From: S139-23 sp047639315
Lineage (GTDB): Bacteria > Planctomycetota > GCA-002687715 > DRQF01
Assembly: GCA_047639315.1 (NCBI GenBank)
Contig: JBLINQ010000002.1
Location: 26,014-90,013 of the forward strand
Reading direction: 5' to 3'
DNA length: 64,000 nt
In this document: piece by piece, positions 9,801-18,712 of the stretch
Layout of the letters: every line of letters starts with the position of its first letter
How positions within the stretch are numbered: the stretch's first letter is position 1
Made by a program: the position numbers and the translations under genes
Notes under the pieces: generated by a model
The model's database searches: none
What the model was told of the DNA's origin: nothing
The model's input: the letters and a program-made list of their open reading frames with translations, nothing else

Positions 9801-12642
9801 TCCCTCGGGCAGTGGCAAGACATCCTTGGCCTTCGATACGATTTTCGCTGAAGGCCAACGCCGATTTGTGGAATCACTTTCGGCCTATGCCAGGCAATTT
9901 CTCGGACGATTGGAGAAAGCGCCGGTCGAGCGCATCGAGGGATTAGCCCCGGCCATCGCCATTAACCAGAAGAACGTCTCCAGAAACCCTCGTTCGACGG
10001 TAGCGACTACAACCGAGATCTACGACTATCTCCGCCTGCTCTACGCCCGCATCGGAATACCTCATTGCCCTCTTTGCGCTGAGGAACTGAAGACATGGGC
10101 ACCCAACGCCATATGGAAGAAGGTTAAGAGTTTCGACCAGGAGAAAGCACGTCTCGTCGCACCGCTCTATAGTCGTAGCCTTGGCTGTGATTTGGTCTTG
10201 GGCAAGGCTTCCGAGCTTAAGGGTCGCGCGCCAGAATTCGTGAAAGAGGGTTTTCTTCGCGTTCTCATTGATGGCAAAGAAGCGCGACTCGACGAGGCGT
10301 TGCCGGCTCTATCCAAAGTCAAAGAACTTTGGTTGGTTCTCGATCGAATTAAAGTCGATGCCAAAATGCGTAATCGTGTCCTGGAATCGGTGACCGCCGC
10401 TTTCGAGCACGCCAACGGAGTCTTTGGCTTTGCCCCAGTTGATGGGGAACCTACTTGGTTCACCCGAGACCGAATCTGCGTTGATCACGGGCAAACGATC
10501 CCCGAGGAACTCACACCTCGCATGTTCTCGTTTAACTCTCACCACGGATCTTGTCCAACCTGCTCGGGGCTCGGCATGGTGCGGCGTTGTGATCCAGAGC
10601 TATTGATGGATGAGCCATCTAAGCCACTCATGAAGGGCGCGATGACTAGCAAGGTCGGCAAGTTCTTCAAAAGAAAGTCCTACTACCGTAAGTCATTGAC
10701 TGCAGTAGCAAAACTCATGAAGTTTGATCTCGAAACGCCATGGGGAGAATTGACGAGCGAGGCACAAGACGCCGTTCTCAACGGAGTTGAGGATCGCATT
10801 CCTTTGCGCATGCAGAAGACACGCAAGGGCGAGAGTCGCCGGATGGAAATGAAGGTGACTTGGCCAGGCCTCGGGAGCTATGTCGAGCGGTGGTTTGGCG
10901 AAAGCGATAGTGACAAGTGGCGAGAGGAAGTGTCCACTGTCATGAGCGCCCGAGATTGCAAAGAGTGCCACGGCCATCGACTGCGCCGAGAATCTCTTGC
11001 CGTGACCATTGGTGACAAGAGCATTGCCGAGGCAACATGTTTGACTGTGGCTGAGGCTGCTCAGTTCTTCAACAAGATCAAATTGTCAGCATCCGATCGC
11101 CGCATCGCCGAGCGACCATTCAAGGAAGTGCAAGACCGCTTGCGATTCTTGGTTGAGGTTGGTCTCGACTATCTTGGTTTGGACCGTCGGGCCACAACAC
11201 TCTCCGGTGGCGAAGCTCAGCGCATTCGTTTGGCGACGCAAATCGGCAGCGGCCTCACGGGCGTCCTCTATGTCCTTGACGAGCCAACGATTGGGCTGCA
11301 TCAGCGTGACGTCAAACAGCTCCTGGGAACACTGGACGAGCTCAAAGACTTGGGCAACACAGTCATCGTTGTTGAACACGACGAGGACACGATCGAACGT
11401 GCCGATCATATTGTCGACATCGGACCCGGCGCCGGACATCGTGGCGGCGAAGTTGTGTTCTCCGGCACACGCGCAGGCTTGTTGAAGAGCAAGACCTCTC
11501 TTACTGCCGCCTACTTAAACGGGCGAATGGGCGTTGAAATTGCCGAGAGCCGTCGCACTGGCAACGGTAAGTCCCTGAAGCTGAAAGGCTGCCAGACCAA
11601 CAACCTGAAGAATATCGATGTTGCTATCCCCTTAGGGTGTTTTGTCGGCGTGACGGGCGTCAGTGGCAGCGGCAAGAGTAGCTTGGTTGTGAGTACCCTC
11701 GTTCCGGCAGTCGAAAAGACGCTCAGCCGGATACCCACGGGTCTCGCGCGCTACAAGTCGCTTCTCGGCGCCTCCCATATCTCTGATTTGGTCGTCATCA
11801 ACCAAGCAGCGATCGGCAAGACACCTAAGTCCAATCCAGCCACCTACACTGGTTGTTTCGATCTCATTCGCGCTGTGTTTGCGACCTCGCCAATGGCACG
11901 GATGAAAGGGTTCAAACCCGGTCGCTTCAGTTTTAATGCGATAGGGGGGCGCTGTGAAGCCTGTAGCGGTCGAGGTTCTATCAAGGTTGAGATGAACTTC
12001 TTGGCCGATGTCTGGATCACCTGTGACGCCTGCGATGGACTGCGCTACAACTCTGAAACTCTTCTCGTTGAATATCGAGACAAAACGATCGCGGATGTGT
12101 TGAACCTGGAAGTCAGCGAAGCGGCAGACTTCTTTGTAAACCACAAGCGTATCGCAAGGATCCTTGGGACACTCGTTGATGTTGGCCTTGGCTATCTCAA
12201 GCTTGGGCAGGCCAGCAACACTCTGTCTGGTGGCGAGGCCCAGAGGATCAAGCTCGCTCGTGAATTGGCCAGGCGAGTTCATGGGGATGTCCTCTATGTT
12301 TTAGATGAACCAACGACGGGACTACATTTCGACGATGTTGCCAAGCTCATTCGCGTCCTCCATCGCTTGGTGGATCAAGGACATACTGTTTGCGTCATTG
12401 AGCATAACTTAGACGTTGCCATGAGCTGTGATCATTTGATTGACCTTGGTCCTGATGGTGGCGATGCCGGCGGCGAGATCATTGCCGTTGGAACCCCTGA
12501 AGATCTGTGCAAGGCCACAATATCCCAGACTGGGAAGTACTTGAAAACTCATATGACAAAACGGCGCAAAACGAGATCGATCTCAAGAGCGAAGAAGAAA
12601 GTCACCAAGACGAAGGGAGCGAAAAATGGCCTCTCGACGTGA
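6835..12642 (+). CDS. uvrA: Excinuclease ABC subunit A, tandem-fused double-length form
   Basis: UvrA recognises DNA damage as a dimer and hands it to UvrB. Here one 1935-residue chain contains two complete UvrA units joined head to tail. Four P-loops are visible (GVSGSGKSS, GVSGSGKST, GPSGSGKTS, GVSGSGKSS), each paired with an SGGE signature and a Walker B LDEP. Both units have the C-terminal zinc module (CEAC...CDEC and CEAC...CDAC). The N-terminal zinc module is altered: unit 1 has CANC but no partner CxxC before it, and unit 2 has CVDH plus CPTC. Chlamydial UvrA is also a double-length fusion. ATG 6835 is preferred over TTG 6790 because homology begins at once (IVVRGARENNLKN) and GGAG lies upstream. 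The 3' end overlaps the XPB helicase gene by 17 bases. Confidence 0.95.
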   Translation: MGHSQIVVRGARENNLKNVNVSIPRGSLTTVTGVSGSGKSSLAFDTIHNEGQRRFLESLSSYARQFLGQIEKPAVDHIDGLSPTVSIDQKTVNRNPRSTVGTVTEVYDHLRLLFARLGTPYCPETGEEIRPQTADQIRDRLLKEKDGRSVMVMAPIVKDRKGEYRKELEDLRLAGYLRVRIDGELLRLDEEIKLARYVRHTIEVVVDRLKVGKDKASRLAEAIEQALKLGSGLIGILDGDEHATFSSKMVSLATSRTFPDLEPRLFSFNSPHGACANCDGLGILHDADEDLIVPEPEMSIADGALAPLGSSQLRDYGNVSMLSLPSIAKHYGFQMDQPWSEIDADVRHAILYGSDGEVLQLKVDYQGKNWQLKSSKKKPLLGLIPGLRDAFEAKPHKYMERFFANVDCKTCNGSRLNEFARAVRFRDRGIADLTIASIEELAAFFESIEFEGNDELIGRPILKELLSRLKFLGSVGLGYLNLNRSAATLSGGESQRIRLATQVGSRLKGILYVLDEPSIGLHARDNARLIKTLEELRDLGNTVLVVEHDQEMMERSDFIIDVGPDAGVHGGEVISAGTYRELLEAEGSATGDYLSGRRVVPMPKQRRVAQEGRLSVLGAHHHNLKKIDVSFPVGLFSVVTGVSGSGKSTLIDDILKRALSAHYHGAKQKPGPHRAIEGLEHFDKVIEIDQSPIGRTPRSNPATYTKVWDPIRELFAKVGEAKTRGYAKGRFSFNVVGGRCEACSGAGVKTVSMQFLPDIEVICDECAGQRFNEETLEITYRDKSIFDVLEMTVEDATEFFVNHPKIKRIFDALLSVGLGYIRLGQTATTLSGGEAQRVKLASELRRPATGRTLYLLDEPTTGLHFQDVEKLLEALQGLVESGNTVIVVEHNLDVVKVADWIIDLGPEGGDGGGEVIFQGPFDKILKIKRSYTGQALKNHLSPRKLNRRKRKVPQDMSVTGALIIEGASTNNLKAVDVTIPTGSFSVITGPSGSGKTSLAFDTIFAEGQRRFVESLSAYARQFLGRLEKAPVERIEGLAPAIAINQKNVSRNPRSTVATTTEIYDYLRLLYARIGIPHCPLCAEELKTWAPNAIWKKVKSFDQEKARLVAPLYSRSLGCDLVLGKASELKGRAPEFVKEGFLRVLIDGKEARLDEALPALSKVKELWLVLDRIKVDAKMRNRVLESVTAAFEHANGVFGFAPVDGEPTWFTRDRICVDHGQTIPEELTPRMFSFNSHHGSCPTCSGLGMVRRCDPELLMDEPSKPLMKGAMTSKVGKFFKRKSYYRKSLTAVAKLMKFDLETPWGELTSEAQDAVLNGVEDRIPLRMQKTRKGESRRMEMKVTWPGLGSYVERWFGESDSDKWREEVSTVMSARDCKECHGHRLRRESLAVTIGDKSIAEATCLTVAEAAQFFNKIKLSASDRRIAERPFKEVQDRLRFLVEVGLDYLGLDRRATTLSGGEAQRIRLATQIGSGLTGVLYVLDEPTIGLHQRDVKQLLGTLDELKDLGNTVIVVEHDEDTIERADHIVDIGPGAGHRGGEVVFSGTRAGLLKSKTSLTAAYLNGRMGVEIAESRRTGNGKSLKLKGCQTNNLKNIDVAIPLGCFVGVTGVSGSGKSSLVVSTLVPAVEKTLSRIPTGLARYKSLLGASHISDLVVINQAAIGKTPKSNPATYTGCFDLIRAVFATSPMARMKGFKPGRFSFNAIGGRCEACSGRGSIKVEMNFLADVWITCDACDGLRYNSETLLVEYRDKTIADVLNLEVSEAADFFVNHKRIARILGTLVDVGLGYLKLGQASNTLSGGEAQRIKLARELARRVHGDVLYVLDEPTTGLHFDDVAKLIRVLHRLVDQGHTVCVIEHNLDVAMSCDHLIDLGPDGGDAGGEIIAVGTPEDLCKATISQTGKYLKTHMTKRRKTRSISRAKKKVTKTKGAKNGLST

Positions 12643-14377
12643 TGGTCCTCTGATCGTACAAAGCGACCGCACCGTCTTGCTCGACGTTCATCATCCGGCG
12701 GCGGATGATACGCGCGAACGGCTTGCGCAGTTTGCTGAGTTGGTCAAGAGCCCAGACAACCTCCACACCTATTGCATTTCACCGTTGTCATTGTGGAATG
12801 CTGCAGCTGCCGGTCTTTTCTTCGAAGACGTCGTGAGTTTTCTCGACGAATTTTCGATGTTTCCCATCCCCAAGAAGATCAGCCATGACATCGAAGAGGT
12901 CATGGGGCGGTTTGGCAAGTTGTTAATGCGTCGTGAAAACGGCGAGCTGGTTTTGAGCGTTACGCCCGAGCTTTGGGAAGACGTGAGCCAACTGAAGACG
13001 ATTGCTGAATACATCGTTGAGACCAATGATATCGGCCATGAACTCATCATCTCCGAAGATGCACGTGGCGAACTCAAGAGAAACCTAGTCCGAGCAGGTT
13101 ACCCGGTCGAAGATATCGCTGGTTATGTCGAAGGTGATGCTATGCAGTTTAGCCTGGTCGACACGCTCCCAGGAGGCAAAGATTTCGTCTTGCGTCCATA
13201 CCAGAATGCCGCCGCGGCCGCCTTCTATCAAGACGGCGACCGACGTGGTGGCAATGGCGTCGTTGTCCTTCCTTGCGGCGCCGGCAAGACCATCATGGCC
13301 ATGGCCGCGATGAATCTCTATCAAACAAAAACTCTGATCTTGACTAACTCCACGACGGCCGTTCGCCAGTGGGTTCGTGAACTCAAAGAGAAGACGAATC
13401 TGCCCCATAGCGAGATTGCCGAGTATAGCGCGGAGGTGAAAGAGATCGCCCCGGTCACTGTCTCGACTTATCAGATGATCACCTACCGCGCGGTGAAAGA
13501 CGGTAGTTTTCCTCACTTTGATAATTTTATGAAGGTTAACTGGGGCCTCGTCATCTACGACGAAGTCCATCTCTTGCCAGCCCCCGTCTTCCGTATGACT
13601 GCCGAATTACAAGCGAGAAGACGTCTTGGTTTGACGGCGACGTTGGTGCGCGAAGATGGGCGGGAAGACGAAGTCTTTTCGTTGATCGGCCCGAAACGTT
13701 ATGACATGCCTTGGCGGCGACTCGAAGGTCAGGGCTTTATTGCTGAAGCTCGCTGCATCGAAATGCGTGTACCCTTTGGCAAAGATGATGCTCTGCACTA
13801 CGAGCATGCCGGACTGAGAGAACGATATCGCTTGGCCGCAGAGAACCCGTTCAAGCTCAAGGCTCTTGATGCGCTACTAAAAAGGCATGCCGAGGATCGG
13901 GTGTTGATCATCGGTATGTATCTCAAGCAACTGGCTCAGATTCGTGCCATGACGGGCATCGAGATCATAACCAGCAAGACATCGCAAACCGATCGCGAAC
14001 GCCTCTACTCGGCTTTCCGCGAGGGACGAATTACTCAACTTATTGTGTCCAAGGTGGCGAATTTTGCCGTCGACTTACCTGATGCAAACATTGCGATCCA
14101 GGTCTCAGGAACATTTGGTTCGCGCCAAGAAGAGGCGCAGAGACTTGGGCGTGTTCTGCGTCCGAAGAGTCATGAGAAAAAAACCATCTTTTATACACTG
14201 GTAACCGATGACACGCGGGAAATGATCTTTGCCGCCAATCGTCAAATGTTCTTGACTGAGCAGGGTTACCACTACGAAGTGAAACAAGCCAAAGGTGAGT
14301 TTCCGCGGATGGACTGGAGCAGTAGCGAGAAACTTCGCGCAACTGTGCTTAAGAACATGGAGAAACCTGAGGCGTGA
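12626..14377 (+). CDS. XPB/Ssl2-type DNA repair helicase
   Basis: This superfamily 2 3'-5' DNA helicase is the bacterial counterpart of the TFIIH subunit XPB. Residues 1-180 form the bacterial XPB N-terminal domain (QSDRTVLLDVHHP, HTYCISPLSLWNAAAAG). The helicase core has Walker A PCGAGKT (216-222), DEVH (312-315), LTATLVRED with the XPB-specific RED motif (342-344), and motif VI QRLGRVLRP from about 505. At 583 residues it matches actinobacterial XPB. The start ATG lies inside the end of uvrA, and the stop overlaps the next start (GTGA). The overlap with uvrA strongly suggests that it works in nucleotide excision repair or damage processing; this role is inferred from context. Confidence 0.92.
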   Translation: MASRRDGPLIVQSDRTVLLDVHHPAADDTRERLAQFAELVKSPDNLHTYCISPLSLWNAAAAGLFFEDVVSFLDEFSMFPIPKKISHDIEEVMGRFGKLLMRRENGELVLSVTPELWEDVSQLKTIAEYIVETNDIGHELIISEDARGELKRNLVRAGYPVEDIAGYVEGDAMQFSLVDTLPGGKDFVLRPYQNAAAAAFYQDGDRRGGNGVVVLPCGAGKTIMAMAAMNLYQTKTLILTNSTTAVRQWVRELKEKTNLPHSEIAEYSAEVKEIAPVTVSTYQMITYRAVKDGSFPHFDNFMKVNWGLVIYDEVHLLPAPVFRMTAELQARRRLGLTATLVREDGREDEVFSLIGPKRYDMPWRRLEGQGFIAEARCIEMRVPFGKDDALHYEHAGLRERYRLAAENPFKLKALDALLKRHAEDRVLIIGMYLKQLAQIRAMTGIEIITSKTSQTDRERLYSAFREGRITQLIVSKVANFAVDLPDANIAIQVSGTFGSRQEEAQRLGRVLRPKSHEKKTIFYTLVTDDTREMIFAANRQMFLTEQGYHYEVKQAKGEFPRMDWSSSEKLRATVLKNMEKPEA

Positions 14378-16407
14378 AACTAGAAGAAGCTCTATCCCAA
14401 ATCGAAGGTCGCCAACTCGATGCGGCCTTGGGTCATTGGAACTTGGACCGTCACGCGTGGCCCATCGGTGAGATTGACCGACGCCGCATGTTGCGCGAAG
14501 CATTGACTTCAAAGCAGATCATGGAAAAGCGCCTGGCTCAACTGCCATCGCGACTCCGAGACCTCTTGGTTTATGTCGTTCGGACGGGCCTCTGGGCCGA
14601 CCCATTTGATTTGCGTGGATTTGATCAGAACGAGATTCCTGTCGACGACTTCGAGTTGCTTCCCGTTGGGACAGCCCTCGCTGAGCGGGCCTTTTTCGTG
14701 CCGAAGCGTATTCGTGGCAAGTCGAACCGCGGGACGTCATTTTGCATCCCGGAAGAGCTGGGGCACCTTCTGGAGGATGTCTTCAACAAGAGTAAGGGCC
14801 CAGTTGACGCTTCTCTCAACTTGCAATCGCATATTCGATTCTTAGATCGAGGCGAACTACTCCATCGCCTTTCAGAGCTCGGTCTCGATGATTACCAAGA
14901 GTTAGATCACGGTGAACTAAGAACACGACTCTGCGTACGCGCTTCGATCGACTCTCGCGTCGCACGAATCAAGAACGACGAATTACGCACCCTATTTGAC
15001 AATTTCACCGAACACGGTGGCATCTTAGACCCAGGAACTCTGCGTCGTCTTGGCATTGATGTCGAAGCCGCTGAGCTCCAGGAGTGGGGGCGTGATCTCG
15101 AGCAGAACCTCCTTGGTAGTTTCGAATCCAGTGAATTAGCTAACCACGGGCTGGCGTGTCGCGAAGGTTGGCTCGTTATCTTTGGTGAGGTTTCTGCAGT
15201 CTTGATGGGTATGGGAGAAGTCGATCAAGATGAAGCGTCGGCTGATCTGCAGCGCGGCGGCGATTCAATTGCCGACCTTCGTACGGTCGCGGCCGAGATC
15301 GGACGTTCTCCGTTTCGGATCAAGAAGAGCGGCGAGTATTACAAAGCTGGCGTCAAGCGCATGGCAAAAGACTCACTCTCACCAGGGAAGAGACTCCTTG
15401 GTGAAGAGGAAGACCTTCTTTGGTTCTTGTCCTATTTCAAGTATCGCGAATTTACCGCAGTTGGTCTCGATTCCTGCTTGAAGATGACGCCACCATGGCG
15501 CGACATGTTAAGTCAGTCGGCTGCCGACCAAGCCACTGATCTCTTCAAGTTTGGCATGAAATCTCGTAACTGGGGCATGTCACCGATTCATCACAAGGGG
15601 CTACGCGAAGGGCTCATCGAATTCCTCAAGGTGGCTGGCGTCGGTGTGTGGTGTGATGCCGCGACGCTCGTTCAGCGCTCTCGTAATCGGTACTTCAAAA
15701 GTGCTGTTCGCCCAGAACAATCCGTGGTGTATCAAGAGCGCCACAAGAATGCTCCATTTCCGACATTGGCATCTCCCGAACTCATGCATCGCGAATTGCA
15801 GCGATGGATCGTGGAAGGCCTCACTCGGGTCGGCGCTATTGAATTAGCTCGTCGTGGACGCGAAAAGAGGCCATGGGCCATTCGTTTGACACCCTTGGGT
15901 GGCGCGCTTCTTGGTTTAGAAGTGGCAGCTGATGCACCAAACAACGGCATCGCCCTGATCGTGAACCCAGATCATGAGATCATCGCCTTTCCCGAAAACT
16001 CCACACCTGACTTAGTGCACGAATTGGGCCGCTTTGCGAAGCGCGTCAAAGCGGATTTTGCTCTGCACTACCATTTGTCTAGCGAGAGTGTCCAAGAGGC
16101 GGCCGCATCTGGCATGACTGCTGATGAGATTCTTCATGTCCTTGAGGAACACACGCGGCATGGGATTCCTGAGAATGTCGCATTCTCAATCAGGGATTGG
16201 TGCGACAAGCTTGTTCATGTCACATCCCGCAGGCTCTGGGTGTTGGAAGCAAATAGCGCCGGTGAGATGGACCGCATTGCTGGACTGGCTGAAATCAAGC
16301 CGATGATCGTTGGTCGGCTCAATGACACGATGGTGGAAGTAAACGAAGACCCGAAGGAGTCTGGGCTCGTTAATCTTCTGCGCGATCGGGGCATATACTT
16401 TGGGTAG
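14374..16407 (+). CDS. XPB-partner protein with an XPB/Ssl2 N-terminal-like (Helicase_C_3) domain
   Basis: A 677-residue protein without P-loop or DEAD motif. Near the C-terminus (about 525-625) it has the Helicase_C_3 domain (PF13625): IVNPDHEIIAFPEN, then a stretch with SSESVQEAAASGMTADEIL and HGIPENVAFSIRDW. The same domain type forms the N-terminus of bacterial XPB, so it may pair with its neighbour. The middle is helical and resembles winged-helix segments. In actinobacteria a helicase-associated protein of this kind also sits beside the XPB gene, which supports a conserved partnership. It starts at GTG in a 4-base overlap with the helicase gene. The biochemical role is not known to me; a non-catalytic helicase cofactor is a reasonable inference. 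Confidence 0.8.
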   Translation: MKLEEALSQIEGRQLDAALGHWNLDRHAWPIGEIDRRRMLREALTSKQIMEKRLAQLPSRLRDLLVYVVRTGLWADPFDLRGFDQNEIPVDDFELLPVGTALAERAFFVPKRIRGKSNRGTSFCIPEELGHLLEDVFNKSKGPVDASLNLQSHIRFLDRGELLHRLSELGLDDYQELDHGELRTRLCVRASIDSRVARIKNDELRTLFDNFTEHGGILDPGTLRRLGIDVEAAELQEWGRDLEQNLLGSFESSELANHGLACREGWLVIFGEVSAVLMGMGEVDQDEASADLQRGGDSIADLRTVAAEIGRSPFRIKKSGEYYKAGVKRMAKDSLSPGKRLLGEEEDLLWFLSYFKYREFTAVGLDSCLKMTPPWRDMLSQSAADQATDLFKFGMKSRNWGMSPIHHKGLREGLIEFLKVAGVGVWCDAATLVQRSRNRYFKSAVRPEQSVVYQERHKNAPFPTLASPELMHRELQRWIVEGLTRVGAIELARRGREKRPWAIRLTPLGGALLGLEVAADAPNNGIALIVNPDHEIIAFPENSTPDLVHELGRFAKRVKADFALHYHLSSESVQEAAASGMTADEILHVLEEHTRHGIPENVAFSIRDWCDKLVHVTSRRLWVLEANSAGEMDRIAGLAEIKPMIVGRLNDTMVEVNEDPKESGLVNLLRDRGIYFG

Positions 16408-16410
16408 AGA

Positions 16411-16818
16411 ATGACCGCAGTTTTATCCAGAATGCAGAAGAAGGTGCTCGGCTTTGCTCTGATAATGGTGCTGTTATTCTCCACTTGGCCCTACATTCTC
16501 GGCTTCGTTTTTCAGCTGCTCTCTCCGACCGAGATTTCGTGTGAAGCGGAAACCACAGACGAGATGATCGAGCAGTTGGCCAAGGCGACACGTGCGTTGA
16601 GGCGAGAAGTGGGCGAGTTCTGCCGTGAGCATCAACGCATTCCGCTCGCGAGTGAGATCGATCTCGAGCTCTTGGACACAACATGTGGGCCCTTTCATAT
16701 CGAGTCAGGCCACGCCAGCGAGTTTTGCGTCACTATCGGGAATTATGCGGCGGAAGGGACTTACACCTGGACATGTCGCGTTTCCGATCCGGAGGGTAAG
16801 TGGCACTTCGACACTTGA
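16411..16818 (+). CDS. Small single-pass membrane protein of unknown function
   Basis: I do not recognise this protein. It has a charged start, one hydrophobic helix at residues 14-36 (GFALIMVLLFSTWPYILGFVF) and an extracytoplasmic part of about 100 residues with four cysteines, a heptad-like helix (MIEQLAKATRALRREVGEF) and a tryptophan-containing tail. The tail (FCVTIGNYAAEGTYTWTCRVSDPEG) superficially resembles the C-terminus of pseudopilins, but there is no prepilin cleavage motif. It begins 3 bases after the XPB-partner stop, so it is probably co-transcribed with the repair genes. Coding is supported by position and composition only. Confidence 0.6.
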   Translation: MTAVLSRMQKKVLGFALIMVLLFSTWPYILGFVFQLLSPTEISCEAETTDEMIEQLAKATRALRREVGEFCREHQRIPLASEIDLELLDTTCGPFHIESGHASEFCVTIGNYAAEGTYTWTCRVSDPEGKWHFDT

Positions 16819-16947
16819 TGTGTCATGTGCGATTGGCGACGCCGATATCTGTGTGATCCAGGACCAAGCAACTGGGGATGACTTGACTCCTCAGATGCGT
16901 GAAGACTATGATTCATCACCCGTGCCTGGGCGTCTTCGAGGACTTTC

Positions 16948-18663
16948 ATGACTCGAATCTTAATTCTCGTCCTAACCTTAGCTGCTTTGACCAACGTTGT
17001 TGGTGGCCTTGGGGTCCTATGTATCGCCCAAGTTGAGTTATCAAAACCAGCAAACCCCGCGATCGTCAAATTGCTCACGAGTCCTTATGCCGCTGAGCGC
17101 AAGATAGGTGTGAAGTCGCTCCTCGCTTTGGCAGAGAAACACTGGGAAGAAGAGAGCTTCTTAGATCCATGGCTCAATCATTCAAGCGAACTTGTTCGCC
17201 TTGGAGCCGCGAATGTTGCCGCTCAGGATCTTGATGCGAGCCGTGCCGTCAAGAAGATCAAAGCAGTCATCAAGAAAGAGAAACTGACGACGCGTCGCCA
17301 AGAACTGGCGAACATCGCCTTTGGTGCGGCATTCAACGGTTGGGATGGCACGGTCGATTACTTCGATGACAAAGAAGAAAACGATGAGTTTGCCGCCGCG
17401 GCCTTGCATTTCGTCCGCGTCAAATTATCAGCCCTCGCGAACTCAGGCACCCAAACAACAAACTATCGCGCGGTCGGGAAACTCGCGAGCCTCGGTCCCT
17501 ATTCGATCCCTGTCTTGGAAAAAATCGCCTCAGAAAGTGGTGAGGGTTTGTATCAACGCGGGCTTGCTCTGTCTGCACTCGCCCGGATGAACTCACGGAG
17601 TTTTTGGGTGAACGACGACGGCACTTTGTCGGCCAAGACGAAGAAGATGCTTGATGACGGCCCTGAGTACCTCAAGATCAATACGCTGTTTTCGATGGCT
17701 TACTTTGGGACGGTAGATAAAACCTCTGTCAAAGCGATGAGCAACTTTGTGCTGCAGGACGCCTATTCGGCGGAGACCATTCAAGGTGGTCTCTACTACC
17801 TGTACACGTTGCCCGATAAGGAAGCACAAGCGGAACAGCAATACCTTGCTCAAGTAGCCAAGGAATATCTTGATGGTTCCTACGCTCAGAAAGTGAGATT
17901 TCACGCAGGCGTTCTTCTCGCTCGTATCAACGTGGCTACACTTGCCAGCCAAGCCATTGAGATGATCAAGGAATCTCCTGACTTCGCAGGCTATTGGGCT
18001 ATGGGGGCGGTTCTCAATCGCGCCAACGATCTGCCTGAAGCCGACCGTGCCAAGACCATCTCTGATCTGATCGGGTGGGTATTGGCTTCAGAGAACTGTG
18101 CTCCGCAGCTTAAGGGGACAGCCCTATGGCACCTCAGGCAGAAAGGTACGAGCTTCCCTAAGGGGGTCACCGTCGAAAAGGTGACCACCGCCATTCATGC
18201 GAGCATGGAGAAGGTTCATATGGCTAGCGAGGACCCGAGCTATCTGGCCATTCGTGGAGGCTTAGATATTCTCGCGTACTTGAAAGACCCCAAGGTCGAC
18301 GAGGCTATCCTCAAGAACTTGAAGCACGAGAGCGAAGCGGTGCGCATGGCAGCAGCGCTTGCCGCAGGCAATACTGGGCACAAGGCTCTCATTCCTAAAC
18401 TCTACAAAGCCATGAACGATGATCATGAGTTTGCTGCTTACGGAGCAGCGTGGGCCCTTAATCAGCTTGGTGACAAGAGAGCGCGCCTTTGGTTCGCCCG
18501 TTATATGCTGAACGGCAATGCATGTCTGATGCGTTCATGCTTAGGTGCCCTTCGTACTGCAACCGGTTTGAAGGTGGGGGAGATAGTACCCACCGATCCG
18601 AAGAGCTGGAGAGTACGTGGGCGCGCTTGGATTTCTGTACTCAAAAAAAATGCGACCCGGTAA
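16948..18663 (+). CDS. Exported or membrane-anchored HEAT-repeat protein
   Basis: A 571-residue protein starting with a hydrophobic segment (residues 4-27) that may be a signal peptide or an anchor. The rest consists of helical HEAT/ARM-like repeats, for example LVRLGAANVAAQDL near 75, VRFHAGVLLARINV near 315 and AVRMAAALAAGNTG near 470, plus DHEFAAYGAAWALNQLGD. No enzymatic motif is seen. Repeat proteins of this sort usually act as protein-binding scaffolds. It follows the small membrane protein by about 130 bases and ends inside a perfect hairpin, so it is the last gene of the plus-strand run. The partner is unknown. Confidence 0.75.
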   Translation: MTRILILVLTLAALTNVVGGLGVLCIAQVELSKPANPAIVKLLTSPYAAERKIGVKSLLALAEKHWEEESFLDPWLNHSSELVRLGAANVAAQDLDASRAVKKIKAVIKKEKLTTRRQELANIAFGAAFNGWDGTVDYFDDKEENDEFAAAALHFVRVKLSALANSGTQTTNYRAVGKLASLGPYSIPVLEKIASESGEGLYQRGLALSALARMNSRSFWVNDDGTLSAKTKKMLDDGPEYLKINTLFSMAYFGTVDKTSVKAMSNFVLQDAYSAETIQGGLYYLYTLPDKEAQAEQQYLAQVAKEYLDGSYAQKVRFHAGVLLARINVATLASQAIEMIKESPDFAGYWAMGAVLNRANDLPEADRAKTISDLIGWVLASENCAPQLKGTALWHLRQKGTSFPKGVTVEKVTTAIHASMEKVHMASEDPSYLAIRGGLDILAYLKDPKVDEAILKNLKHESEAVRMAAALAAGNTGHKALIPKLYKAMNDDHEFAAYGAAWALNQLGDKRARLWFARYMLNGNACLMRSCLGALRTATGLKVGEIVPTDPKSWRVRGRAWISVLKKNATR

Positions 18664-18675
18664 AGGGTCGCATTT
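18643..18675. terminator. Bidirectional intrinsic terminator between convergent genes
   Basis: A perfect 11-bp stem (18648-18658 with 18665-18675) encloses a 6-base loop that contains the stop codon of the HEAT-repeat gene. Eight A residues at 18643-18650 become a U-run when read on the minus strand. It is therefore a strong terminator for the GreA-like gene and a weaker one for the plus-strand gene. Confidence 0.85.
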
Positions 18676-18712
18676 CGTCGTCTTCTGATGTGCGCCATTC
18701 GGCGCGACAGAC

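Noticed and set aside
11632..12282. Minus-strand frame of 216 codons inside uvrA
   Set aside because: It covers conserved ABC ATPase motifs of UvrA on the other strand and has no homology of its own.
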